In this document: one piece after another, positions 34,909-46,042 of the stretch | How the letters are laid out: the number at the start of each line of letters is the position of its first letter | How positions within the stretch are numbered: the stretch's first letter is position 1 | Source: Phytophthora quininea | Taxonomy: Eukaryota; Oomycota; Peronosporomycetes; Peronosporales; Peronosporaceae | Assembly: GCA_011947345.1 (NCBI GenBank) | Contig: JAAVTG010000149.1 | Coordinates: 45,506 to 109,505, forward strand | DNA: 64,000 nt | Reading direction: 5' to 3' | Notes under the pieces: generated by a model | Seen by the model: only the letters and a program-made list of their open reading frames with translations | What the model was told of the DNA's origin: nothing | The model's database searches: none | Program-made: the position numbers and the translations under genes

Positions 34909-35688
34909 AAATGAGACAACGGAAAACACAATGACACTAATGAACCTAAGTACGAATCCGGATTTATACGCATCACTGCAAAGAAGAACATCTCCTCTTC
35001 ATTTTGCACCCCTTCTTGCCGTCTCAAGTGAAGAATTGGCGGAGGAATCGGTGCTCAAAAATATGTCCGTGTCCCAAGTTAGATTTTCCAAAGAAAAATT
35101 ATTGCAGTTTCTAAAGTAAAATCTTGCGCTGAATCCGATGGTGCCATTGGTTTTGTAAGGCTCAGCTCAGAAACACTCTAAAAACGCTCTTAAACACGCA
35201 ATTTGACTGACAACATATGTTTTTCAGAAATTTAGACTGTGGACATTAGTATCAAACTGAATTGGTGCGTCATCGGGATCCCACCACGGCTTTAAACAAC
35301 TGTGCTCTCCGTCCGAATGCCACTCCCTCACTCTCAGAGCTCTCTGCATCGCTATCAGAAACAGCGAGACGACGAGGAGCGGTAGAAGCTTCCGCAACAA
35401 GGCAGCATTGATCGTCTCCTGCGGTCGACTCTCTTGACAAGGACTCAGTAGGCATCGGCAACGCAGGGATAGTTCTTGGTGTTTGCTTGCTCTGCATAAC
35501 GACGGCGGTGGTGGGCGGCTGGCTGTTGGGTGGCGGAAGTCAGTCTGGTCTAAATTTCAGAAAACACAAAAGCCCTGTTTTTCTGAACTTCACTTAAGTT
35601 CGAGTTTTAGTACTCTGACTTTGACGTCGATTTTCTCGATAACTCCAAATGATTCATTAGTGTCATTGTGTTTCCCGTCGTCTCAAAT
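34909..35688. mobile_element. Candidate non-autonomous element bounded by 36-base inverted repeats
   Basis: Left arm 34909-34944 (AAATGAGACAACGGAAAACA...) and right arm 35653-35688 are complementary at 32 of 36 positions. The interior of about 700 bases has no transposase. Target duplications were not recognised. Confidence 0.45.
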
Positions 35689-36036
35689 GAACACGCACTT
35701 CACGAAGGTCTGTGTTCGCTGGCAGGCATAACCCACAACAACAGAGCAAGGTGCTTACCTAGGACGCTTGGCCGCTTGCAAAGTCGGGGAAAATTCTGCT
35801 CTGTTTATATCGCCCTCGCGGGCTCTTACTCTCTCTAAATCTACTCTTCTCGATGATTCAATACAAATATCAAGTGAAATATGATTCAGAAATCTTCACA
35901 CCACACACCTTGTTGTACTCTCGTGTAGAGCAACGTCCATTATGGGGGTTTATTTGAACACCATGTTGAGAAGGTTGATGATACATTGCTTGAGCAGAGA
36001 AATGACACCCTATCAAATCTAACTGCGTGAAGTAGG

Positions 36037-36621
36037 GTGGAAAAAATAGGACCCCGTGGAGTGGACGAGCTCTTCCAACACCCGATACATATGTGTTTTT
36101 ACGTTATTGAGGATAACAATACTTCTTGGAAGCGGGCATGGATTCAACATAGGTGCAATCCTTTTCGAAAGGCGCGTGGAATTGCCTTCGCGAGGATATC
36201 CGTCTTGTCATTTTCCAGACAAATAATGCGGCCATTGGAGCAAGTACCGACACTCGTCCACGCCTTGCAAACAGCAGATCAGCGATAGCAGCAGTTCCGC
36301 GTGGTGACCATGCGTAGCGTCGCAAGCAATCACGGGCAGCTTTTGCTGTCTCGTCCAAAAAGACTAGTTGTTCTGGTCCAGCGTAGAATGGTAGCATATT
36401 GTGGTAGTAGACTTCAATTTCAGTCATAGCTCGTTGCTAACACGCAGCAGGTAGGCCACAACCTCAACACAGTCTGCAGGAGTCAGGTTCTTGCGTGTGG
36501 CAGACTGAGGGGAGGGGATGCCATTGGACAAGCTGGCAAAGGGAAAATACCGGAGGAGGTCGAAATATCTCCGGAAATACAGGATAGCTTGATTTTTAGC
36601 CCAAACACTTCTATACCACAT
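36037..36621 (-). pseudogene. Tc1/mariner (IS630-like) transposase remnant
   Basis: The minus-strand segment QLVFLDETAKAARDCLRRYA followed by WSPRG and RRGRVSVLAPMAALF matches the second catalytic block (DET) of IS630/Tc1-mariner transposases. An upstream piece with NLTPADCVEVVAYLLRVSN (36424-36621) looks like the N-terminal helix-turn-helix. The third catalytic residue is missing. Confidence 0.6.
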
Positions 36622-36793
36622 TTTGATCGATTAATCGTAAATCGCTGATGTAACGGTTTCAGTGGTGGTCCTACATCGAAAATTTTGTTCAGTAGAAGTA
36701 AAGTTGCCGCGGACACATTCAAGCGAGCAAAGCGTTGCTAGAATGACAAACAAACTCCCCGTTATCGACAATTTTAACGAAGCATACTCGTTT

Positions 36794-36985
36794 ACCCACC
36801 CACCCACCCACCCACCCACTCACTCACTCACTCACTCACTTTCTCACTCACTCACTCACTCACTCACTCACTCACTCACTCACTCACTCACTCACTCACT
36901 CACTCACTCACTCACTCACTCACTCACTCACTCACTCACTCACTCACTCACTCACTCACTCACTCACTCACTCACTTTCTCACTC
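36794..36985. repeat. Tetranucleotide microsatellite (ACCC)n(CACT)n
   Basis: About five CACC units followed by over forty CACT units with two TTTCT interruptions. Reads as an artificial open frame of Thr-His-Ser repeats. Confidence 0.95.
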
Positions 36986-37066
36986 GTATGTGTTTGTTGC
37001 GTTCAACATTGTTTGCGCTTGGTAATAGTTTTCTTTAAAAATTGCTTGCACTTGGCGTAGTACCAA

Positions 37067-37144
37067 GACACGATGGCCGAGTGGTCTAAGGCGCTGGTTT
37101 TAGGCACCAGTCTTCGGGCGTGGGTTCGAATCCCACTCGTGTCA
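37067..37144 (+). tRNA. tRNA-Leu (anticodon TAG)
   Basis: Acceptor stem GACACGA pairs with TCGTGTC. The A box reads TGGCCGAGTGG and the B box GGTTCGAATCC. The anticodon arm is CTGGT-TTTAGGC-ACCAG, with anticodon TAG reading CUA. There is an extended variable arm as in Leu tRNAs, and the T arm is GTGGG/CCCAC. A T run (TTTTT) after the discriminator A fits a Pol III terminator. No intron. CCA is not encoded. Confidence 0.93.
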
Positions 37145-37223
37145 GATTTTTCTTGTATTAGAATGTGGGCTGCTGGATCGTTGTCGGTGTTGTTAGGGTT
37201 GGCAATTGAATGTTGGCGTTATA

Positions 37224-37533
37224 CTACTCCGTTTCAGAATACTTGTCACCCTGTGGGTGAGTTTACGTGATTGGGTTTATTTTATACTTGATTTCAGTAT
37301 TGGATTGAGCAAAAGAGTGTAATTACCTTTTATTGTAGAAATCGTGCATTTTGCACAAAGATAATACGTGTGATGGAGTGTTTTCTCGCTAATAATCTGC
37401 GAATTGCACACGCCATTTTGAACCGACTGTATCTCTTGGTTCGTTTCTGACTGGCAGCGCTAATTTCTTTTTATCAACATTGACAAACCGGTAAGTAAAA
37501 CTGGAGGGTGACAAGTATTCTGAAATGGAGTAG
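37224..37533. mobile_element. 310-base MITE with TA target duplication
   Basis: Arms 37224-37252 and 37505-37533 (CTACTCCRTTTCAGAATACT...) are complementary at 28 of 29 positions. The element is flanked by TA on both sides (37222-37223 and 37534-37535). There is no coding capacity. This is Stowaway/mariner-like architecture. It sits 79 bases downstream of the tRNA-Leu. Confidence 0.85.
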
Positions 37534-37543
37534 TAGTCGTTTA

Positions 37544-39380
37544 CACCCTTCACTCTAATTAGTCTGCCCCAGACTAATAATGGTGAAGAGCGGCAAAGGC
37601 AAGAATATTGCAAGACTATTAGTGGTGCAAGACTAATAATGTTGAAATCTAAAGTGCACGAGCTCAGCAATTACACTGAAGCGGTCGTGGAGGCTTCCTG
37701 ATATCCTCTGCTGAAGTCGTCAGGATACCGAGCTATAATCTCTTGCAGTGGCTTGCTAAGCTGCTCGACTTGCCACTTTCCATCGTAGCCTACGTCCAAG
37801 CCGCACAAAACCATGGACTTTTTCGCCCAGTTTACGTTGTTCTTATCGTGCTCTGCGTTCACCAAATGGATACATTCCGCTGCTGTCTCCAAAAAGAAGC
37901 GCTTGCCTGGGTTAGCAAGCGCACCGCTTGCTTTAGTGCCTTGCATCCACTCTCCGCGTCGAATTGCCTCCATATTCCTCCGCTCACAAAGACGCCGTCA
38001 ATGGACCTTGATGCGTTGAATAGGAAAACGGTCTGCAGGCTGAACAAAGTCAGTCGAATTAGGAGGAAAAAGCGGACGTGGGTACGCAGCTCACGCCCCG
38101 CCTTCATTGCCTCCTCGCCTGAGTGCCCACTCGCATTATCTAGCCACAGGTTGCGCTCCTTTGCAAATGGTCCCCCGGGCCCCAACAGCGCGTTTCGCGC
38201 AGCCATTCCTCCATGATCCTATTGTTGATGAAAGCACTTGGAGAAGTACGATAGCAAACACCTTTCACGCTATCTGGTAGACCTTGCTTAAGATAGTTGG
38301 ACTTGGTGTTCTTGAATATGACAATGGGGCACATGAGCTTAGCGTCGGTGCTGCCCTTTATCAACACGCACATTGTAATACCTTCACGGCCTATTGACAT
38401 ATGATACAACATGGTCAGTACCTTGGCAGACTAGTGCTAAACAACAACAGTAAATATCTGAAGCAATACAAACCTGAAACGATGCTGCGGTATTTGACTG
38501 TATCGGCGCCTCGAAAGTCCAGGTCTTGCCGTCGTCAAGGTCAATTATAAAGTGACTTTCATCCATGTTGAACTGCTCGTTCGGATCCAGCTGTCCTTCT
38601 TCAAAAGGCGCTTTAATTGTCCTAGATGGAGCGCCACAGACTACTCAATCTGGACCATTTTGATGTCACTCACCTGCTTTTTGCCCTTTAGCTTCCAGTA
38701 CACGATGTTGAAGCGGTCGGTGAAGTCTTGAATGCGTCTTGGAGTGATGAGAGCCGAAAATTGTTTGCCGTTGATGCTGAAAGCTGTATTATAGAGAGGA
38801 TGCGTGCTGTCTTTTACCATTGTCGTCGCCATGTCCATCAGAAGCCTTGATGATAACCTGACGCCTGCGTGTCGAAGTCGCTCAAACTCAACCAGCAGCT
38901 GTGGGTACAGCCAGCTCCAGTGGTCATCGAGCTTTCGACCGCGGCCGACGAGGGGCTTGTGGTTGAGCTGATGCCACCCCTTGCGCCGTGCGGGCGTACT
39001 TGCGTTGACCTTGCTCCTTCAGTGCGAGCTGCAGAGATGATCGCTTTCGCCACCAGTCCCGCGCCTTTGCCAAGTTCACACGAGGGCCCGACGCACGAAA
39101 AAGAGTAGAAAAACGAGCTACAGCTCGCGCTGGTAGACCTTTCTCACCATTCTCAAGACTGTCTCCCTCCATGCAGTGGACGCATTGCTCTCGATCTGCA
39201 ACAGCAACAACGTGTTGCAAGGTGCGATCTCCGTCGGCCATATTGCATTGTGTCGGAGACTCGGGATGGCTGGTGGTGGCTGGGCGCCAGAGCGACTATT
39301 TGTGGTGCACGACTAATAGTGGTAGTATTACTATGTCTACTCGTGTAAGTACGAAGCGCGACTAATTAGAGTAAAGGGTG
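37544..39380 (-). mobile_element. pogo-like Tc1/mariner transposon, nearly complete
   Basis: Terminal inverted repeats 37544-37564 and 39360-39380 (CACCCTTYACTCTAATTAGT..., 20 of 21 matching) are flanked by TA (37542-37543, 39381-39382). Subterminal GACTAATARTGG-like repeats occur inside both ends. The element is 1837 bases long with the transposase on the minus strand. It begins only 10 bases after the MITE. Confidence 0.85.
37674..39241 (-). CDS. pogo-like DDE transposase, several frame breaks
   Basis: Pieces in order from 39241: a basic N-terminus; DNA-binding helices (LLVEFERLRHAGVRL, then RRIQDFTDRFNIVYWKLKG); the first catalytic Asp region MDESHFIIDLDDGKTWTFE; MCVLIKGSTDAKLMCPIVIF; the second Asp region NLWLDNASGHS; and the C-terminus SGALANPGKRFFLETAAECI. 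This order is typical of pogo/DDE superfamily endonucleases. At least four frame changes lie at 38,640, 38,560-38,400, 38,200 and 37,970. The terminal repeats are intact, so the lesions may be recent or sequence errors. Confidence 0.7.
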
Positions 39381-39659
39381 TATATACGGTTTATCATTGA
39401 CAGTGACTTGGTAACGGTTATAATGAGTTACAATCAGCGGCCAATCAGGAATCGGCATCGTAAAGCACTGCGAGCACTCTGGACTACGAGGAGCTTGTGT
39501 CCTCGGGAAACCTATCGACCCGGTGAACGAGATGTTAACGCTTCTGGAGCTGCGGGCGACATGCTGGGTAAGCTGTCGCGGGCGGGGGATAACAAGCACG
39601 TAACGATTGCCGTGGAGGCGAACTGGACTTATAGTGTGTTTTTTTGGCAGGCAAGGAGA

Positions 39660-40125
39660 GGCAGGTACTGCGGGGAAACGCTGCGCAATTCGAGCCAGGC
39701 CGCATGGTCGCTCTGATTGGTCTTATTGGTGCTGGTAAGATGATCGCTGGGCCCAAGACGGGTGGCCTCATCGAGGGCGACACCATTAGGAACGTGAGCT
39801 GAAGAATTCGGACAGCCGCATCACGGCGTATTGCGAGCAGGTGGATCGGAGGCTGCGTCGATCTACGAGGCGGCGGTGCTCTCTGTGAATCTTACGCAAT
39901 TTCACGGAAGAGGAATGCATGAACGTGGTGAACGAAACGCTGGGGCTTTGGAGCTGTCAGCGATTGCGAGTGAGATTGTGGGCATGCTTTTGGTGGAGGA
40001 GAAGAAGTGTGGAGATGGTGACGACTACTTCCTGAACACGACGACGAGTGGTCTGGACGTTTGGTCGGCTTTCATTGTGATGCGCCGAGTGAAGTGTGGT
40101 GTAGCGATTCTTCGCTACACTGCCG
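39660..40125 (+). pseudogene. ABCG/PDR-type ABC transporter relic
   Basis: Fragments of an ABCG nucleotide-binding domain in shifting frames: a Walker A remnant IGLIGAGKM (39,722), KNSDSRITAYCEQVD (39,806), NVVNETL (39,927), then LSAIASEIVGMLLVEEKKC and TTTSGLDVWSAFIVMRRVK where DEPTSGLD-ARSA is expected. Walker A Lys is kept but the Walker B is lost. Clearly decayed. Confidence 0.65.
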
Positions 40126-41058
40126 TTCGATGATTGAGCCCATTGGGACCTGGCGCAAGTGGAGCATTCCCAGTATTGGGTGTGTCAGGGGTATACTGAA
40201 GCGAAGTCAAAACCACGCTGATGAACCCCTGGAGATAGTAGCCAATGCGTCACTATGTTGGGCTCATGAACCTGGGTTTAAGACGACGCCTAGAGTAGTT
40301 CTGGGCGAGGCCGAGACAAGGATGGAGCGAGCCGACTTGAGGACCGACTATTTCAGGATGAAACCAGACTATATCAGGCTGGGTGGTCCTATTTTAGGGA
40401 TCTGCGAGGTTTCTCAAATTCAAAACTAACCTTCTATTCACTGTGTACTTGTATAGGATATACTGAAAGACATAGGAAACGATAAGGCCGAAGCACCACA
40501 TTAAACAACAGTATTTTCCACCGACTACTCAAGCCTCACAAGATCCTGGACATCCATAGATAATACTTGTGTGTGTGTGTGTGTGTCTGGATTATGCTAG
40601 TTCGGCGAACGCGGTGTGCAGTGTGTGCGAGCGTTCGTTGGCAAGGGCAAGAAGTGTGTGTTGCCCGAAAGGGATTGATTCGTGGCGTATTGTAAGCCAC
40701 TATATTATCAAGAAGAGCCTATTCGCCTCCGCCCAACCCCTATTAGTCGTGGCTCTGCTGCGGCTCTAGAAGCACTTTCCCCAGGCGTGGCTTCCTCTCT
40801 TTAGAGGAACCCCGGAGTTTGAGTGAGTGTATTGTGTGTTAAGCGTCCTAGCCAAACTCGGGGCTGGTGGCGCTGTTTGGTTAGCCGAAACATCGCAGAA
40901 GTGTGCGTTTGACTGGCTCTGGGTGAGTCGAGTTGGGCGTCCTTCAGGTGAAGCCTCAACTCTCGTCGAACCTTCGCAAGAAGGCGATACGTGTTGTTGT
41001 GGGCAGGGACTACTGTATTAAGGCTACGTGCCAAGTGGAGTAATTCCTACACCACAAC
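40126..41058. other. No gene recognised; probable retroelement 5' sequence
   Basis: Contains a (GT)n tract at 40569-40587. The right part, up to the primer-binding site at 41059, is probably LTR and leader. Nothing else is recognised. Confidence 0.45.
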
Positions 41059-42010
41059 TGGTGCCGCGACCCGAATCAAGACCAGAATACTGGATCCACT
41101 CATGCCGTCCCGACTTGTGGATCAAGCACACCAGGCCGCAACGGGGAAGAGAAATATGACACACGCTATTGTATCCATCCAGAGGACGGCAACGGGGAAG
41201 GCGCAGTCTCATACGATGGAATCATGCAGATTAAGCACAAGGATCAATGGCTGTGTGCCATGGAGAGCGAGATGAAGCCACTTGAAGATCACCGAACCTG
41301 GGAGCTTGTCAAGATACCAAGCAACAATAAGGCTATTGGGTATAAGTGGGTGTTTCGCATTAAGCGTGATCCCAACGAAAACAAATGTAGCTCAAGCCAC
41401 GACTCGTGGCGAAGGGATACACACAACACACAGGTATCACTACACCGACAAGTTTGCTCCTGTGGCTCGGAAGGAGTCAATTAACGCCTCATTGGCAACG
41501 GTAACAGAGCAAGACACGGAGTCCGAGAACGTGGATGTGGACACTGCGTTTCTCTACGGTGATGTCGAAGAGGAGATCTACATGGGACTAGTCCGACGGA
41601 TTCGTTGATCAACCTAACCCCGCGTTGATATGTTTGCCCTAGCAAGCGCCCTACGACATAAAGCAAGCGACGCGCCAGTGAAATAACAAGCTAAACAAGC
41701 ACCTTGAGGATTACAATTTCCAGCGGTCAGATGCGGACCCGTGTGTTTACGTTCGTCGATAAAGCAGCAAGTACAATATTGTCGTCGTCTACGTGGACGA
41801 CCTCATGCTGTTCCGTAAAACGAAGGCACACATCAACTCGATCAAGAAGGCGTTGAAGAGCGAGCTCAGCATCAAGGACTTCGGAGATCTCAAGTACTGC
41901 CTTGGCATTGAGATTCACCGGAACTGCGACGCCAAAACCCATTCTGATGAACCAGCGTGCGTACATCAAGAGGCTTAAGATGCGCCGAAGTCCGAGACCC
42001 AATAGACCTC
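41059..42010 (+). mobile_element. Copia fragment: primer-binding site plus reverse transcriptase
   Basis: TGGTGCCGCGACCCG at 41059-41073 is complementary to a tRNA 3' end (CCA), as in an LTR primer-binding site. RT follows within about 150 bases: DQWLCAMESEMKPLEDHRTW, AIGYKWVFRIKRDPN, SENVDVDTAFLYGDVEEEIY and the catalytic VVYVDDLMLF (about 41,790), then DFGDLKYCLGIEIHR. Gag, protease and integrase are missing between the two. Several frame changes; it is a dead fragment. Confidence 0.75.
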
Positions 42011-42029
42011 AGAGTTGTATGCATAGTCT

Positions 42030-42600
42030 AGCATCGTGTACTTGTGCGTCTTGCTCTGTCATTTATTTCACATTTTTGTCGACGTACATAAAACTGCGAG
42101 ATCCGAACATACGACGGCGGAGCCTTCTTCCACATGATGTTGTATGGGATGTCTTCGCTGTGAGCCATGGATAGGATAGGGATAATTAGCTACGTGGCTG
42201 TCGTTACAGCTTCGGCCCACCAGCATTTGTCGAACTGTTGGTAGCACTACATGGATCGGGCTCGTTAGACAATCGTGCGGTTTATACGTTTTGCAAAACC
42301 ATTTTGTTGGTGTGTGTAGGGCGTCATAGTTGATGGATTATGCCGTGCTTCACGCAAAACTCTGGAAAGCACTTGCCAATGTACTCTCCACCATTGTCCA
42401 TCCGAAGGCATTTCAGCGGCGTCGCACCGTTCTGTGTCTCGGCAAGTTGATGAAAGTTTTCAAACGGCTTCAGTACTTTGACCGCCACGTTATCGCGTGC
42501 ATCGGCGATTTTATTGACGTATGGAGCGATTTTTTTCTGAAGGTTCGTGAAATGCTAAACGATTAAAGGATAAAACGAAGTAGGTTCCCATGCATCAAAA
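42030..42600 (-). mobile_element. Copia integrase fragment, opposite orientation
   Basis: The minus strand reads VKVLKPFENFHQLAE, LRMDNGGEYIGKCF and GIIHQL, then a TPYTxQQNG-like stretch and NRTIV, the rve integrase core of Copia with the second Asp and Glu. Degenerate, with stops. It abuts the plus-strand RT fragment, so the two pieces are rearranged. Confidence 0.65.
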
Positions 42601-44292
42601 GCGGCTGATCCAGAACGCCTTTCACCTCTAGTGAACGATAGACTGACTATAAATGGTGTGTCCCTGCGGGACTACGCATACTTTCGAAATGCATCGCGAC
42701 CATCTTTAGAGACTTGTCTGAATGATACTTCCACAATCCCTTCGCGGGCATCATGTCTATTCTCCCGGGGATAGGTCAAGTCCGCGTGAGCTGTCATCAG
42801 TTTCGGGAAAGTCTCGACTTCAATTAACCTTCGCTTCCTTGTAGCATCTTGCAGGACCCACCCGGAGAAGAATTCCCAGTATGATGCAAGTCTCCATCTT
42901 TTAATCGGCTTGGAGGGGATGAGCACCTATAGCGTGGAATATGAAGCGGCCTGCACGGCTTCGAATATTGCTGTGGCGGCGTTGGTTGTAGCCCTGATTG
43001 AAGAAAAGGCGCATCGGAGTAGAGCCTTAACGAGAGCGTTGAAAGGCTACTGCAGCGATCGCAAACCAACATTCCTGAGAATATCTACATTCACGTAGAA
43101 GCGTATGCTGAAGTGGCAGAAGCACAGGAGTCGCTGGCTCATTACCGGGTGGAAACTGCTGCTTGTGCCAAACAGAACAAGATTACAGCAGCGTTTGTTG
43201 TCGATGCTATTGGGCTTGAAGCGTCGCCGTAATAGCACCCAAGACAGCCAAGCCCACGCGATACAACCTAGGCTGTCTACCTTCAATATTTGGTTTTCGT
43301 AACACGATCAGTTTGTCTTTAACCCAGCACGCCACCTCTCCTTCAGCTGTTGTCCTATCACTAGACAATACGAGACGAGCATGAGCGTTTTTAGTGCAGA
43401 TAAAACGCCAACTTATAAGAGACGTTGCACGTATTGCTGTCCCGGGTCGGCGTGTACAGCGCGACCCTGGGACGGCAACCGCTCCGTTCCGCCTGTTGGC
43501 TCCGTTCCACCCGTTGACTACACTCTTCGTGGGTCTGAGTACCGCGAGCGACACGGCGAGGCAGTCATCCAAGAAGGAGTTTGGCGAGAGTAGGCCAAGC
43601 CGCGAGCGAGTGCGCCAGCTCACCTCGCGCCATCTTCGACTCAGGCCCAAGACAACCAAGTCGAGGGCAAGCCGGGGATGCGGAGGACGGGTGACAGGCC
43701 CGCTGAAGGCTCTAGGTGAGGAGGGCGGTCGATTCAAAGGACAGATGTCATGCTGGGGCGCGTGCTCGTGGAGAAGGACGGGTGGGCGCGTGGAGAAGCC
43801 AGCGCTGGCGGCCGTAGAAGCTAACAGAACTCGTTTTGCGCTGCAAGACTCAAGCCTACCGAGCAGCAAGAAGCAGCGACAGCTAAGAGAACAAGCAGAC
43901 TTTAGTTTTTCTTCCGTTCCTCGTCTACCGTTCCGTCCTACATCAGCGCGCAGCCAAGGCAGTGCACACTCCGCTCCACACCGGAGGTACTCGACCCCGA
44001 CTGTCAAGGTCTTCTGTCCCGGCCGGTGGTTGAGCCCTAGCCAAGCTCGCGGCGGCCCAACCATCATCCCTACCACGGGACATTGCGGTGACCCAGTGAA
44101 ATATTCCAGCGCTGTTTTCCGTCAACGAGCATCAGGAAGTAAAATTATGCAATCATTTCAAGATGAGTGCAGTTTGAAAAGGGGACCGTGTCGTTTGTAC
44201 AGCAGTTGGCACCGAGGCTAAAACCGGAGCTATATTTTCTCAGAAAAGGAAGAAGCCTCGGGAAACGCTCACAACGTCAAGGCCGCAGCAGC
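42601..44292. other. Gene-poor stretch before the OTU-like gene
   Basis: A short plus-strand open frame (42910-43098) followed in another frame by HVEAYAEVAEAQESLAHYR (43,090-43,230) looks protein-like but is not recognised. From 43,300 to 44,200 both strands are open over about 280 codons in GC-rich sequence; neither reads like a protein. Possibly a retroelement leader. Confidence 0.4.
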
Positions 44293-45744
44293 ATGGAGCA
44301 GGACAAGGAGGAGAAGGAGTACGTGTTCGTGCTGACGAGCAAGATGGGCGAGTCCAGTTCCAGCGCCTGCCACGTCTCCCAGGAGCTGTCTTCCCCTTCC
44401 GCCACCACCGCCAGCGCGTCCTCGTCCGAACTGGACGCTGCCACTGAAGTCGACGCTGAGGCTGAAGCGGAAGTTGCAGACGCCGCCGAGGCCGAGGACT
44501 CTGGCTCAGACGAGTCCGTGGAGGTGGAGGCTATGCCCGTGGCCATGCCGTTCCTGCCGGCGCTAGACGCCTCCACGCAGATCACCATCCACGAGGGCTA
44601 CAGCGAAGCCATCATGGATGCGCAGCACGCGCTGGACTCGCGCTTGCTGGCGTACTCGCAGTACCAGCAAATGGTAGGAAGAAGAAGCTTCTCAGTAGCG
44701 CAAACACTCTGATACTAATGAAGTGTGCATGTGTGTATGTGTGTGTGTGTGTGCAGGCGAGACCCAAACAGGGACTCCTGATTCCCAGGAAGCCCAAGCA
44801 TGAGCGCTTCGTGATGACCGACAGGCCGGCGGTCGTGGATCGCCCCGTGACGGTCTGCATGGGCTGGCAACGAGTGTCCAACATCGACTCCAGCAGTCGT
44901 GACCTGCTGCGCGTGCTCGAGGAGGATGGTGTCTCGTACGAGCCGCACGACACGGCCTACAGTGTCAAGTACCTGGCCCCCGTGCTGCCTTTTGGCGACT
45001 GTCTGTTCCTCTCGATGGAGCAGTTGCTGCTGTACACGGAAGAGTGCGAGCCGCTCTCTCCGGAAGGGATTCGCAAAGTGGCGACCAAATTCTTCTTGGC
45101 GCACAATGAGGCCAGCTCTCCCGAAGAAAAGCAAAAGATCGATAAGGCCATCCAGAATTTGTACTACCCGACGCTCAAGGGCGGCTGGGGGTCAGTCCTG
45201 TTCAGACTCGGCGCTTTGTTGCTCGTCGGAGCGACAAGAAGATGCTGCTGGACAAGTGCGCAGAGCTCCAGAAGCAGGGATACTCGTGGGGAAAGCTGCC
45301 GAGGCGGTCTACACGAACTACGCGACGCCGATCGTGGACGCGCACTCGTACTGCGACTACATGACGGTGGGGCGCGGTGAGAACACGCACTTCCTCATCG
45401 GACTCAACTACAGCAGCCGGGGCCTTATCTCGGTGGACAATGACCCTGACAACTCGCGCGTGGCATGGGGAGACGACTTTGTGCTGGAGGCGCTGGCCAC
45501 TGCGTACCAGCGAGACATTTTCGTGGTGCTGGTTGGGTGCGGCAAAATGTTCTTCCTGCCGCACCGCCCTCGCGATGAGGTGGGGCTCAATCAGAGCACC
45601 GTTTGCCACTCCAAGGGCCACGCGCCGTGGTTCCTGTTGATGCGATTAACAGGAAGCGACCGAGGTGGCGACCACTACGAGCCGATGCTCTGTGAGCGAA
45701 TGCGCGGCGACGGATCGCCAGAGCTTGGCTCGATCGGCGACTAA
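44293..45744 (+). CDS. OTU-like cysteine protease domain protein
   Basis: Two exons with intron 44674-44756, whose 3' part is a GT repeat. The N-terminus is acidic and Ser/Ala-rich. The core shows LPFGDCLFLSMEQLL (45,000), resembling the OTU catalytic block D-G-x-C, and a late GGDHYEPML (45,675) in the position of the catalytic His. Frame breaks lie at G5 45187-45191 and near GGGGAAAG 45,283, each one base short. OTU proteases remove ubiquitin. The usual Asn-Cys spacing is altered (GDC), so activity is uncertain and the assignment rests on the two motifs. Confidence 0.55.
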
Positions 45745-46042
45745 TTGATCGTGTCGAGCGCCTGTAGCGCCCTTCATTTCACCTGCTATATAATCATCAT
45801 CAATCCATGGCCGAAATATTTTCTGCGTTGTTCATTGCCCGTTGGATGCCTGGGACTTCCTTTTTTGCTTGTTGCAATATCTCTGCACACACATGTATGC
45901 TGGGGCGCAGGGCGACGCAAGTACTCCTGGAGCAGGCTATCAATCAAAGCCCTTTCATTTTCATCATCTTCCGTCTCGGCAGCTTGAACAACTGCTGTCT
46001 TTGGCACTTTTATTCCGACTGCCGCGACGCTGCATCGGGCGC

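Larger units (their letters stand above)
34192..36036. other. Gene-poor stretch with a long-spaced inverted repeat
   Basis: No protein gene is supported. It contains the tandem repeat above and the inverted repeat pair at 34909-34944 and 35653-35688. A 75-codon acidic open frame on the minus strand (35270-35497) has no recognisable similarity. Confidence 0.5.

Noticed and set aside
36781..36985. CRISPR-like array
   Set aside because: A pure tetranucleotide microsatellite without spacers.
36662..37060. 132-codon frame of Thr-His-Ser repeats
   Set aside because: Translation of the CACT microsatellite.
42910..43250. Small plus-strand protein with HVEAYAEVAEAQE
   Set aside because: Protein-like, but no start, family or splice structure could be fixed inside transposon debris.
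43207..44076. 289-codon minus-strand and 275-codon plus-strand open frames overlapping each other
   Set aside because: Both strands are open in GC-rich sequence and neither reads like a folded protein. Probably non-coding retroelement leader.
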